Shown here piece by piece: positions 34,120 to 44,326 of a DNA stretch of 64,000 nucleotides. Position 1 is the stretch's first letter. The number at the start of each line of letters is the position of its first letter. The stretch spans positions 186,001 through 250,000 of the forward strand of contig JALRME010000040.1 in the NCBI GenBank assembly GCA_026120035.1, in the 5' to 3' direction. Made by a program: the position numbers and the translations under genes. Origin of the DNA: Coleophoma eucalyptorum (Eukaryota; Ascomycota; Leotiomycetes; Helotiales; Dermateaceae). Under the pieces are notes generated by a model, which did no database searches, was not told the origin of the DNA, and saw nothing but the letters and a program-made list of their open reading frames with translations.

Positions 34120-35862
34120 TCACTTTACGTCATCTGAAACCCGTTGCAGCCAGATCTTCTCCTCCCCCATGCTCTCCTCCCACCCAATACCCACCTCCTT
34201 TACCCTTCCATCCACGCCTATTCTAAACTCAACTGGATAAACATCGTCAAACAGTGCTCCAAAGTCCTCGAGATGTTTTGATTTTGCTATGAAAAACTCC
34301 CCGCTGACGTGCTCGAAGGTAAGTTTTTCTTGTAATCTTATTTGAGAGCGATCAGCACGTAAAAGATAAGTTGATGGTTTTGAAAATAGTTTAGTGGATG
34401 GTGAGCAATTTGGTGTTATGATTAGATCGAGGTAGATTATGAGAGTTTTATAGCCGGGATGCTGGTATGTCCCTGCATAGGAGCGTAGTGGGAGAGTGAG
34501 CGGTATGATGGGAGATGGGATAGAGGGATAAATTATCTTGGGGTTTTCGGAAATATGCTTTCCCTTGGATATTATACCCTCGTTCCTAATTCCTTGTTAG
34601 TTGAGTATAGAAAATGTCGTCTTTGTAGGAAAATAGATGTTAGGTTGTGCCGGGAGAGCTCCAAAATGGTGAAAGAGCCTCAATTTACCTTTTATTCCAA
34701 TCAAACCTCTCTTCAGGTGGCAAATTCAGCTTCTCGTCAACAAGATGAAATGCTAATGCCTGATCCACAAAATTCGAGGTTCCAGCCGTATTTGCCAGCG
34801 CCACAACACTGAAACCTATGTCTGGAAAGATGAGGAGTTCTGCGCCAAACCCAATCATACCACCCGAATGCTCATAGAACCGCTGTCCATGATAGACACC
34901 CACACGCCATCCTAGAGCATACGACCTTGGTCCAGTAAACGGCTCTTCGATGGGCATTAATATGCGGGGCGTGAAAATTGCTTCAAATCCTTGTTTAGAT
35001 AGAGGTGTAGAGTTGTCTAATATGGCTCGCGCCCATTTGGCATAATCTAAGACGTTGCTAATGACTGCACCAGCACCTGCAAGCTCATCAGTGATCATCC
35101 ATTCCACTTCCTCATAGCCACCATGATCAGTATCATAAAGATACTTGTAACCATGTGCCAAACCATCTTTCGAGTTCTTTGCGCCTTCAAGGCCGAGAAA
35201 GGTAGAGTCCATCCCAAGTGGTTTCCAGATCCACTCTCTCATCAAGTCACCGAGTTTCCTCCCCGTGGCTGTTTCGATGACATGTGACGCAACGACGAAC
35301 ATTGCATTGCAGTATTGGTAAGTTGTTCGTACCTTAGCGGTCATTGGGAGATGGCGTAAGTTCCGTACAACGGACTCGACGGTAGTGCCAGGACCCCCTA
35401 ATGCGCGGTCATGGCCTGCGAAGCCACTGCGATGGGATAGACTATCTTCGATAGTCGTATGGTTCGTAGCGTAGTTGCTCTGCAACACAAAATCATCGCG
35501 GATCAATTGGTTGATTGGAGTATCCCACTGAATTTGGGGGTAATTTTCATTATCGTCCACAAGAAAGGACATGATAGCTGCTGTGAATGCTTTTGTTGTA
35601 CTTCCGGCGTAGAAAAGCGTTGATGGAGTCACGGGTGTTGAGGGGAGCGAAGAGATACCAAAGCCCTACAAGGGTTATAAGTACAGAAAAGAGGAAAATT
35701 GCAAATTAGATGTACTTTAGACCAAGTGTTATCACCGTCTACCACTGCTACAGCCAAGCCCGGAACATGCCAAGCTTCTAAAGTCTCTTTAACAAGCTTT
35801 TCAAAATTTCCGTCAAGCGGTCCACCTTTGTTGGGTTGCAGGACTCTCCTTTGTTTGGTCAT
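34120..35862 (-). CDS. Serine beta-lactamase-like (class C fold) esterase/transferase
   Basis: Three exons: 35716-35862, 34689-35665 and 34120-34585, 529 residues in frame. Catalytic motifs of the beta-lactamase/EstB/LovD-like family are present: Ser71 and Lys74 in GSTTK, Tyr167 and Asn169 in YCN, and the HSGG motif further on. The third exon adds a C-terminal beta-barrel-like domain (PLRSYAGTYQHPGY, acidic block, KIWLQRV) typical of the long fungal forms. The start at 35862 has context caccatga; an upstream in-frame start at 35946 is possible. Likely an intracellular hydrolase or acyltransferase; substrate unknown. Confidence 0.87.
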
Positions 35863-36496
35863 GGTGACTTTCGGCCTAGTGATCAATAAAAGATAGTGTA
35901 GATACGTTATAATATCCAAGGCACAGGAAGACTGAAATGAAGACACTCAAATGTTGTGGATGGCTAGGAATGTAGTAGCCTTCCAAGAAACGCGAGGCGT
36001 AGCAGTTAGGTGACTGCCTAGTGGTCTAAAATCTCACCCACCATTCGGAGTTGTTGCTTCTTTGAGATAGCCTCTGAGCCGAATAGGTCATCTTTTCCAC
36101 CATTCAACGATCACTTAATTACAGTACTAGGTGGCGAGATACATAGTCAAAATCAGATTCCGATAATTCTTCCATATCAATACTTTGTAAAGTTAGGGTT
36201 ACAGACCTAAATAGGCAGCTGGCTTAATCTGATCATAACGTGATATTATTGACGTCAAATAGGAGATTTTAAGGTTAGAGCTACAGCATGTTCCAATTTC
36301 CATTACCTACTATGGACGACACGTGAAGTTTTTCTTATTTAATTAAATCCTGTGATCTAAAAATCAGATTCCTAAATACGTTTTAAAACAACTATGTAGC
36401 TCAACTATTACAATCATTATACATCGAGACAAAGATTTGTTTCCATTTTCCCGCTTAAATTAAGGGACAAAGCAATCTCGAGAATTAGGAATCGTT
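35863..36496. other. Intergenic, divergent promoters
   Basis: Lies between the beta-lactamase-like gene and the MFS pseudogene. AT-rich, no gene or clear motif. Confidence 0.45.
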
Positions 36497-38633
36497 ATGT
36501 TGTCATTTGTGGTGCCGTTTCGGATTACGCAACGGATCAGATCAACTTCAGGGAGCGACGAGGTGCTCTATAGACTGACCGTAGCTACCAATGTCGATGT
36601 ACTCCCTTTGTTAAGTAATAGCCTAGGGATAATGACCTCGGTGAGTGCTCCATATTCCTACACAGGCAAGAAGCTCAGATTGACTGTGATATCAGGCCCC
36701 TCTACAAGTTATGTTTGGATCATCTCTGCAGTATACACAACAATTTCTATTACCTCTCCTTTCATTGGACGCCTTGGTGATATTTTTGGACGGAAGTATC
36801 TCCTTATCCTCGGCAACCTGATAGGTTGTATAGGCTGCATTATTTCTGCTACTGGTCATGCTATCAGCACTCTTATTGTCGGCGCCGTGCTCATTGGATT
36901 TGGTTCTCCAATGGATCTGCTTGTGTGAGCTGCCGTGGGTGAGATTGTGCCTAAGAAGCAACGCCCGGTGGCAGTTGGGCTTTATGAGTTTGCCATCACC
37001 CCATCCGCTATGTTTGCTGCTTTCATAGGTAAGTGATCCATCCTTCACGTAGAGGTGGTCTATTTATTTAGTTGATTGATCATAGGGCTATTACTGGCAC
37101 AGCACACTTCATTGGGATGGCGCAACATCTACTGGGTCTGCTTCGCTCTCCATGGCGCAGCCGTTCCCATTCTGATATTTTTGTATCACCCGCTCAATCA
37201 GTATATCTCAGAAACCGGGAAGTCCAGATAGGATCAGGTAAAAGGGCTTGATTACATTGGTGTCGGCCTGTTCTGTATAGGTTTGTGCCTCTTTCTGATC
37301 GGCTTGTCATTTGGCGGTACGAAATGCCCATGGTAAGTTGAAGGAGCAATAATCACCATAGTTTAATAGATACTTATAAACTCAAAGGAAGTCGACAGGA
37401 ACCTTGGCTCCTCTTCTTATCGGCATTTATTCCTCGCCATTACTGGCATCTACGAATTTAAAACGTGTAGCCCATACAACATATTCCCACATTCGATCAT
37501 GAAGGAATTCCGTGGGTTCACCGTTGTTTGTGGAGTTGGATTCCTGAGCGGTATAGTATATTATTCAAGTCTGATCCTGTAGCCACTTCAGATCTCGACA
37601 TTTTACACCACAAGGGTAACCGGAGCATGGCTTGGGGTTGGGGTTTCCTTTTCGGTGCAGGCGTTTTAGGATTCATCCTACAGAGAGTTGACCAGGCTAG
37701 ATTCATCTTGATCGGCATCTGCGCTTTCATGACAATCATGAGTGGCACCCAAGCCATTGTTGGTATGTTATCTACCAGCTGATTTCCAACTCTGTGATAT
37801 TCTATACGTATATTAATATTCCCACAGGCATTCACACAAACGCAGCTTCTTGCGCTCTACTGGCCCTTCCCGGTGCTGCGGTAGCAGCGGCAACCATTAC
37901 TATAAACTCGATCATTCAGCTCTCTGTACCTCACCAATACCTAGGTGTAGCCATGGGATTTGTCACCACGTTTCGGTATGTTGGTGGCTCTATCAGTGCA
38001 ACGATCTACGAAGTGATTCTCAGCAACCAACTCACAGAAAATCTGGGGAATAACGTGGCAACGGCTCTGGCAGCGGCAGGAGTTTCGCCTGTAAAAATTC
38101 CAGCGGTGGTTGGAGCTATTGCAACTGGAAACACAACGAGCCTGGCATTGGCTGATGCAAGCCCTGAAGCTATAGACGCTGGAGTCCTTGCGTTGAAGTT
38201 GACATATGTTCATGCCTTCAAGATTATTTATCTCGTCTCCATAATATTTGGAGTTCTCGGTACCGTCTGTGCTGCTTTCACAAGGAATATCGGCGAGTTC
38301 CTGACCAGCAAGGTTGACGTTAGATTAGACGAAGCAATTAATATTGGACGTCACGAAGTCCATAAAGGTGGACATATTCTCAACGCTGACGGAAACGAGA
38401 TTACTCGAAAACCATCAGTTCTAAGTCTTGAACGTAGTGTATTGTCACTTTGGCCCTTCTTTTTCATATATAATGTAAACTGTCCTTTCCCCGGGCTCAT
38501 TAAAAAAATCAACTCAATCACCTTGCGAGATTCATTGGCCTCTCTACGTGACAAGAACAAGTCCATTCACAATGGAGGAAAGACATTGGTAAACTTACGC
38601 TATCAAATATTAAAATTTCAAAGGAAATGCTGA
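36497..38633 (+). pseudogene. MFS efflux transporter (TRI12/siderophore type), several stops
   Basis: A 14-helix-type MFS gene of the TRI12/siderophore group, recognisable along its whole length but dead. Intact stretches: PFIGRLGDIFGRKYLLILG (the A-motif, about 36760-36815), GEIVPKKQRPVAVGLYEF, WRNIYWVCF, and the C-terminal half from 37828 (LSVPHQYLGVAMGFVTTFRY, then GGSISATIYEVIL). Defects include a TGA at 36926-36928, a TAG at 37230-37232, a TAG near 37581 and a frameshift near 37620. Introns are still visible (GTGAGT at 36640, GTAAGT at 37029). The partial MFS gene at the right edge belongs to the same group. Confidence 0.83.
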
Positions 38634-38945
38634 CGAATGGTGTCCGGCTAATGGAGATCAATCGATTAGGACTATGCAACTACGAGGTTTGCCCTATGTG
38701 AGCTTGCATCACTCGACATAGGTTTTGCATATTTCCTCACCCGAGACAATGGTGAATATATTATCAACTGCCAACGAATATCCATAAACACGCAAACAAC
38801 AGAAGCCACTGAGTAATCGGTGCTAATCACTATGAACACCTGACATACGACGTGTAGATAAACACCAGAACTCTCTCTTAGCAAAATATAGCGGTGCATG
38901 ACCTGTCCACCTCCACAATTCTCCATAGTGTGTGTTCGATTTGGA
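38634..38945. other. Intergenic
   Basis: Between convergent genes. No feature recognised. Confidence 0.4.
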
Positions 38946-39911
38946 TCAAAAGCCCAGCATCGCCTTCACTCGATTCTCATGCGCCCTCTTTGTTGCTGAT
39001 ATATTCGGTGCAATCAGATCAAACGCGTGCGGCAAACCGGGATATAGGTGAAATTCGGTTGAGATATTTTCTGCCAAAAGCCTCATTGCATATGTAATAT
39101 TCTCGTTGCGGAAAATGTCTAGCTCTCCAACATCAATGTACGCTGGCGGCAAGCCTGCCAAGCTCGTCGCCCTTGCAGGTGCTACGTATGGAGAGACGTC
39201 AGCATCGGGCTTCCCCGCTTTGTCCCCAAGAACTGCAGTCCAGGACGTGATATTTGTTTCGGTTTTGAAAAATGCAAAAGGTTCCACAGCCTCGTCCGCA
39301 ATCATATTCCGATCGTCGATCATAGGATAAATGAGAATTTGCTTAGCAAGAGGAGGCTGGAGATTTCTATCTCTAGCCATCAAAGTAACCCCAGCAGCCA
39401 GCCCGCCGCCTGCACTTTCTCCATATACCGCAATTCGTGCCGGGTCAACATTATGTTTTTGCGCATTCTGGTTCAACCAGACCAGACCAGCATAACAATC
39501 TTCGACGAGAGTTGTGCCAGTGCTCTCGGGAGCCAGACGATAGCTGACACTGAAGATAGGAATCGACGTCTCGCTCACTATACGTGACAGAGGTTTTTCG
39601 CAGTGTTCGGCTGCTCCCATTGTCATACCACCACCGTGATAATGTAGAATCGCTGGCCCTGGCTCTGTGCAAGCACCTTTCTTGGTAAAGCCGTGGACTG
39701 CAATCTGGTAGCCATCAGCGGCTTCGACGTGATAAATTACCTGTTCCACATCTGGTGAGTCTGGCATATTCTCCAAAAACGCGGTGAGCCCTGCTTCTCG
39801 ACCCTTTCGAGTCGCTGGGATTTCTTCTACCGTATATTTGGGTCGGTTGGACAGCACGGGAATCAGTGGCTCGAAAATTCGAAAGTATTCCGGGTCAAAT
39901 TGGAGAGGCAT
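38946..39911 (-). CDS. Alpha/beta hydrolase esterase, HSL family
   Basis: Single exon, 321 residues. Oxyanion motif HGGG (residues 92-95), nucleophile Ser166 in GESAGGG, Asp in the GELDIF block and His in GLPHAFD: a complete hormone-sensitive-lipase-type catalytic set. No signal peptide, so probably cytosolic. A close paralogue, now frameshifted, lies at 55755-56701; both share YHV, SYRLAPE, ARDR.L and AKQILIYPM segments. A CCGAGG element sits 123 bases before the ATG, like those upstream of the neighbouring acyl-CoA genes. Substrate could be an ester or lactone feeding the nearby pathway, which is inference. Confidence 0.9.
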   Translation of the reverse strand: MPLQFDPEYFRIFEPLIPVLSNRPKYTVEEIPATRKGREAGLTAFLENMPDSPDVEQVIYHVEAADGYQIAVHGFTKKGACTEPGPAILHYHGGGMTMGAAEHCEKPLSRIVSETSIPIFSVSYRLAPESTGTTLVEDCYAGLVWLNQNAQKHNVDPARIAVYGESAGGGLAAGVTLMARDRNLQPPLAKQILIYPMIDDRNMIADEAVEPFAFFKTETNITSWTAVLGDKAGKPDADVSPYVAPARATSLAGLPPAYIDVGELDIFRNENITYAMRLLAENISTEFHLYPGLPHAFDLIAPNISATKRAHENRVKAMLGF

Positions 39912-40639
39912 TTTCGGATTGCGGATGTAAACAAAATTGTCAAAATTGTCAAAAGGGAAAATACTTCAAGCTCAATCTCTTGATGTCTGCTTCAATCCTT
40001 TAGTGTACTTGAAAGCACTGGCATGATTTGTTACCGAGGGTCGGCCGACACTTATGTAGGCTATCGGACTTCCTTCTGGCGCTCTTCTCTCCAATCCCCA
40101 TGGATTTAGATATGTCGTCCTGAAGGATTCCTGATACTACATGTTGTTATGGCGGAAATGTGTCGCAAGACAATGCTTTTTGGGTCGTTATCTCTTCAAT
40201 GCCGACGATCCATTGTTTCTTATAGAAAAAGAAACCTTACTGATTCCATTATGTTGCACCCATTTAAGTACAGACTACATTGTGTGAGAATAGTAAAGTT
40301 TGCAGATGGTAGCATCACGTGCATTGAGTAAGATCGTCATCATTATTGACGTTGAGTGTAGTGTTAAAATGGTGCCTCGGGTTTCGTCTTGGCGACCTTT
40401 CAGTACAAGTATCTAGGAGCGTTGTGCACCCTGACGAACCCAATACACATATTAGTGAAGGAAATTTATCAAAACCGCAAAGTGTATCACTAAAATCAAA
40501 CAACCCGAGGATCCCTCTGCAAAACAGCCACCAGGCGGTCTGAACTCTAAGTGTGCACCACCTCCCGATCCTTCCTTTCCGCTCATGCCGTAATCACATG
40601 GGGTACAGATACGTTCACTGCGTATATTATACAGCATGT
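39912..40639. other. Intergenic with three CCTCGG/CCGAGG elements
   Basis: No gene seen. CCGAGG at 40034-40039 lies in the esterase promoter. CCTCGG at 40375-40380 and CCGAGG at 40505-40510 lie nearer the dead dehydrogenase. Confidence 0.45.
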
Positions 40640-41368
40640 TAAGATATTCACATTATGGAAATTTATGCTAGGAGAGTCTCGAGGCACAATAAACGCGGTG
40701 ATGCCTTTCGCATCTCCGGCCTTGCCAGAAGTCCGAGCGAAGACAATGCAGTAGTTGGCAGTATGCATGCCTGTCTGCCATTTTTTATTCCCATTGATCT
40801 CGTATCCAGATTCGCCGGAAGGAAGGGTGATTGGCCGAGTAGTTGTATCCATGTGGGTGGCATCGGAGCCGTGGTAGATCTCAGTCAAACCAAAAGTAGC
40901 TTTCAGCTCACCGCGGATACTAGCAGGGATAAGTTGTTTCTGCTGCTCTGGAGTACCGTAGTGATATATGATGATGACAAACGGATTGTTGCCAACAATA
41001 CTATGTTCACTCTGTAGGTCGTTTGCTAGGCTGATACCACCTCCGTACTTGGGATGAGAGGTCAGATGATATCGAATAGAGCACATGTATAAATTTCACG
41101 ACTTTTTGCCTGACCCGCCATATTCTTTCGGGCATGCGAAGCGGTAGAAGCCTGCTTTATCAAAGAGCTTTTTCGCTTGGCTCACTAAGTCCTCCCAGTC
41201 CTCGGCTGGTAGACCTTGATCGCTTCATTGTGTTCGTGAGGATTTGCGGCGGTGGTCAAAGAAGCGGTTATTATCATCCTTGTGTTGCAAGGGAAGGATC
41301 GTGTTATGAATGAAGGTATCGATGCGTGATAGGAAATCTTGTAGCTCCGAAGGGAGCTCGAAGTTCAT
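40640..41368 (-). pseudogene. Acyl-CoA dehydrogenase (ACAD10/11-like), two in-frame TGA, 3' half missing
   Basis: A single frame from the ATG at 41368 encodes the N-terminal half of an ACAD10/11-like acyl-CoA dehydrogenase: DNNRFFDHRR, GLPAEDWEDL, then NLYMCSIR, LANDLQSEHSIVGNNP, FGLTEIYHGSDATHMDTTT and NGNKKWQTGMH. It is cut by TGA codons at 41225-41227 (after RTQ, where relatives have Trp) and 41096-41098. Similarity ends after FIVPRDSP (about 40645) and no C-terminal half follows. The gene diverges from the intact APH-type kinase at 41890. In animals the two activities are fused in one protein. Confidence 0.83.
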
Positions 41369-41516
41369 GATGATTACTTCGAAGCGTGCTTATCCAAGAA
41401 GAGTACTGCTGGCGGCAGTTGGCAGATTGAGGCGTCTATTGTTCAGCGCATAGTTCCAAGCTCATTATCAAGCTTGTTTGAAAGCCATTCGAAGGAACTA
41501 AGAAGGGAGATGACTC

Positions 41517-41530
41517 CCGAGGGTCCTCGG
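41517..41530. promoter_or_regulatory. Palindromic FarA/CTF1-type element CCGAGG-N2-CCTCGG
   Basis: CCGAGGGTCCTCGG: two inverted cores two bases apart, in the divergent promoter. CCTCGG is the core bound by Aspergillus FarA/FarB and Fusarium CTF1. A regulator of that family is encoded at 46774-49167. Binding itself is inferred. Confidence 0.6.
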
Positions 41531-41743
41531 TTCGGTTTGGCAATTCTGTGTATCGTCTGATTTGATTCTGGACTCAACAGCAAAGGCTGTTTGAAGCATA
41601 GTAACTTTATGTTCATTGGCTTTTATGCCCTTGCATGTCTTACTCATCCTAATTTGCCTACCGTTGAGTGTGTGCATACAAGTGTCAGACGCCTGAACCA
41701 TTCAAACCGTTCGGTTAAAACAGGACTTCCGTTAAACCCTGAG

Positions 41744-41749
41744 CCTCGG
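41744..41749. promoter_or_regulatory. CCTCGG element upstream of the APH-type kinase
   Basis: Single CCTCGG core 141 bases before the ATG at 41890. Confidence 0.5.
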
Positions 41750-41889
41750 GGTATGGCTCACGAGTTACCGACACTTAGGCAAAATGAAACTGTTTGAATC
41801 GTAAGTGGCGTCTTTCAAAATATTACAACGTCGCAAGCATAGTAGCCTCGTTCCTTACTCGTCCCTTAATTCCATTTACCTCTCTAAGC

Positions 41890-43291
41890 ATGAGTTCTGG
41901 CACTTCCTCTATGGCTGCTTCCCGCCATGACCTTGACAACAAGGCGCTGGGACAATACCTTCTTCAGCAAGGGAAAATCCCTGGCTTGCAGTTACCGGTC
42001 GTGAGCACCAAAATTGGGTACGGCCAGAGCAACCCAACCTACTTTGTCGATGATGCAGCGTGAGTGCAAGGCTCTAAATATCGCAGTATTGCCATCTGCA
42101 CAAGTAGACGAAAAATTGACTTGATATTTATAGTGGTGTCAGGTTTATTTTGAGAAAGAAGCCACCTGGGCAAGCCATCAGCCCCGTTGCGCATCAAGTT
42201 GACCGGGAGTTTAGAGTACTCCAAGCACTTGGCTCCGTAAAGGGCTTCCCCGTACCCAAAGTTCTCAATTTGTGTATGGACCCTTCAGTAATCGGATCTA
42301 TCTTCTACGTAAGTTCATGGTTGATTTGTTTTTTCCTGATGCTGAATGTAAGGACCTAGGTGATGGAGTTCGTGAAGGGAAGAATTATCACAGACACAAA
42401 CCTAGGCGAGCTTTCACCAGGCGATAGAAGAAAAGCGTGAGTATTGATATTCTCCCTTTTTAGAGCATCCATGAATAGTGATGTGGCATAGGTGGTTTTC
42501 TGCCATCGAAACACTTGCATGGCTTCATTCACTCGACCCGGATGCAATTGGCCTAGAGGGCTACGGAAAGAAGTCGGGATTTTACGCTCGTCACTGCACT
42601 ACATGGAGCCGTATCGAAACCCAACAGGCTGCAGTCAAAGATCCTCAAACAGGCAAAGCTCTAGGTCGTGCTCACGACAAGTATGACGAAATAATGGACT
42701 ATGTGAGAAACAATTTGCCAGGTGATCGGTTTGCCATTGTGCATGGAGATTTCAAGTTTGATAATTTGGTATGTCAGCATTTTCGGGCTTGATCGAGAAA
42801 ACTTTATTGAAGCATCTGCTCTGACATAGATCCTTCACCCTACCGAACCGAGAGTCATTGCGGTTCTCGATTGGGAATTGTCAACCATTGGCCACCCCCT
42901 CATGGATCTGGTCTTCCACCTCAGTCCTTTTTTTGATGATTACACGAATGTCGGACAGCAAGGCTTGTCTCCTTCAGAGTCACCGTACAGGCCGGAAAAT
43001 CGGAAAGCTAGTGGGATGCCGGACCTGCGAGAGCTTCTGGATCGCTACACAGAGATAGTTGGCTTCGACCCCTCCAGGGATGGCGGAGGAAAAGACTGGG
43101 AGATCGCCACAATTTTTCATTATATCAGAGGTGGTACGATCAGTCATGGTATCCAAGCACGGACAATCAGTGGTCAAGCAAGCAGTGATTCTAGTTATCA
43201 TTACTTCGCATACACCAAGAAATCTTTGAATGCAGCGTTTCAGCGGGTGAAGCAGCTCATAGATCAGAGAGCTGAACATCCCAGGCTTTGA
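41890..43291 (+). CDS. APH-type kinase, homologous to the N-terminal domain of ACAD10/11
   Basis: Five exons: 41890-42059, 42134-42308, 42360-42436, 42492-42768 and 42830-43291, 386 residues. Kinase signature of the aminoglycoside-phosphotransferase fold: nucleotide-binding Lys region RFILRKKP, Brenner motif HGDFKFDN (225-232) and metal motif DWELSTIGHP (Asp247). Family members act as 4-hydroxyacyl-CoA kinases when paired with ACAD10/11-type dehydrogenases. Here the matching dehydrogenase next door is a pseudogene, so the kinase may be orphaned or may work with another dehydrogenase. No targeting peptide is clear. Good splice sites throughout; no damage. Confidence 0.88.
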
Positions 43292-43817
43292 CGTTTTTTT
43301 TTATAAATGATGAATAGCACCAGCCACGGAATCTAGACCACTTGCTTTATAATTTCACCCTTCCATTTTCATTTCGCCATCGTCAACCTAAAAGATGGGC
43401 TGTTCTGCATACTGACTTTTGACCTTCTTAGCGGCGGTTGGTACGGCGAAGAACAGATTTTGAAATTATAAGCTGTACTCAGAACAAAACTATGAGTAAC
43501 TCAGATGAATTCAAATTATAAAATTATTTACAAGTTTGAAATGCTGAAAGAAATGGTCATGTGATCACGCGACAGGCACCTACATGTAAATAGACCTCCA
43601 GGCAGACCTTCACCTTCTTTCTACAATATCAATGTCAATACCCTCAATTCTCACCCTCTCTATTGATCCCTTACATCGTTGCTTGCAATATGAAAATAAG
43701 AATAAATAAAATAATTAGTTTCAAGAAAATTCACTTTTGTTTTTGAGATACATTTTATGATTTCCTCTAAGAAAGAGTAATTGTTAGAAGGAGTGATTAT
43801 TTTAGAAACAGGGTGGC

Positions 43818-43903
43818 TGTTGGTATACGTTTACAACGGGCAGACCTCGTAGCAGCATTATAAGCTTCAATTATAGGATAAACGATGTTGTAGGTAGTTA
43901 TTC
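43818..43903 (+). repeat. LTR-like repeat, family B, copy 1
   Basis: Begins TGTTGGTATACGTTTACAAC and matches, over about 86 bases and in inverted orientation, the segment at 60962-61053. Similarity fades after gtaggtagtta. The TG start fits an LTR terminus, but the other end and a target duplication were not found. Confidence 0.6.
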
Positions 43904-44159
43904 TTCTTTGTCCAATGCGAGGCGAAGGGGGAATATACCCCTCTCGCCATTATGGGCACGCGATTCAGTCACATGACCATTCCAAAGTAATATCATTCCG
44001 ACAGTGGCCCTCTGAATAGGCAGAGAGCAGCTCGTTTCGCTCCAGGTGCTTGTTGTTGAGAATCTTATTAGTGTAGTCAAAGTTAGCTGCAAGCGTGCGC
44101 ATGCAACTTAGAGACATACCAGGCTCCATTAGGGACGAGGTTGGCTAATCAGTTATGGA

Positions 44160-44173
44160 CCGAGGAGCCGAGG
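44160..44173. promoter_or_regulatory. Two tandem CCGAGG elements upstream of the lyase-hydratase fusion
   Basis: CCGAGG at 44160-44165 and again at 44168-44173, about 160 bases before the preferred ATG at 44327. Same core as in the neighbouring promoters. Confidence 0.55.
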
Positions 44174-44326
44174 AGTTATAGCGCGCTGTCCCAACTCAAC
44201 AACATGGGGGGGGGGTCTCCCTATTTTTCAGACATCGGGCTAGCGATTGGGAAAGTCATTTCAGTGCCCAGTTCATCAGAAGCCTCCTACACCCTGCAAA
44301 TAGCTTTCAAGATCAACCCAGCCACG

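Larger units (their letters stand above)
41369..41889. promoter_or_regulatory. Divergent promoter, dead dehydrogenase / APH-type kinase
   Basis: A 521-base divergent promoter. It contains a perfect inverted pair of CCGAGG/CCTCGG and a further single copy, listed separately. Confidence 0.5.
43292..44326. other. Intergenic upstream of the lyase-hydratase fusion
   Basis: Contains the family-B repeat, the paired CCGAGG elements and a run of ten G near 44206. The sequence gtctccctatttttcag near 44215-44231 could end a 5'-UTR intron. Confidence 0.45.

Noticed and set aside
44141..44326. N-terminal extension of the lyase fusion
   Set aside because: It starts only at TTG, crosses a ten-G run and the CCGAGG pair, and contains a likely 5'-UTR acceptor. 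The ATG at 44327 fits better.
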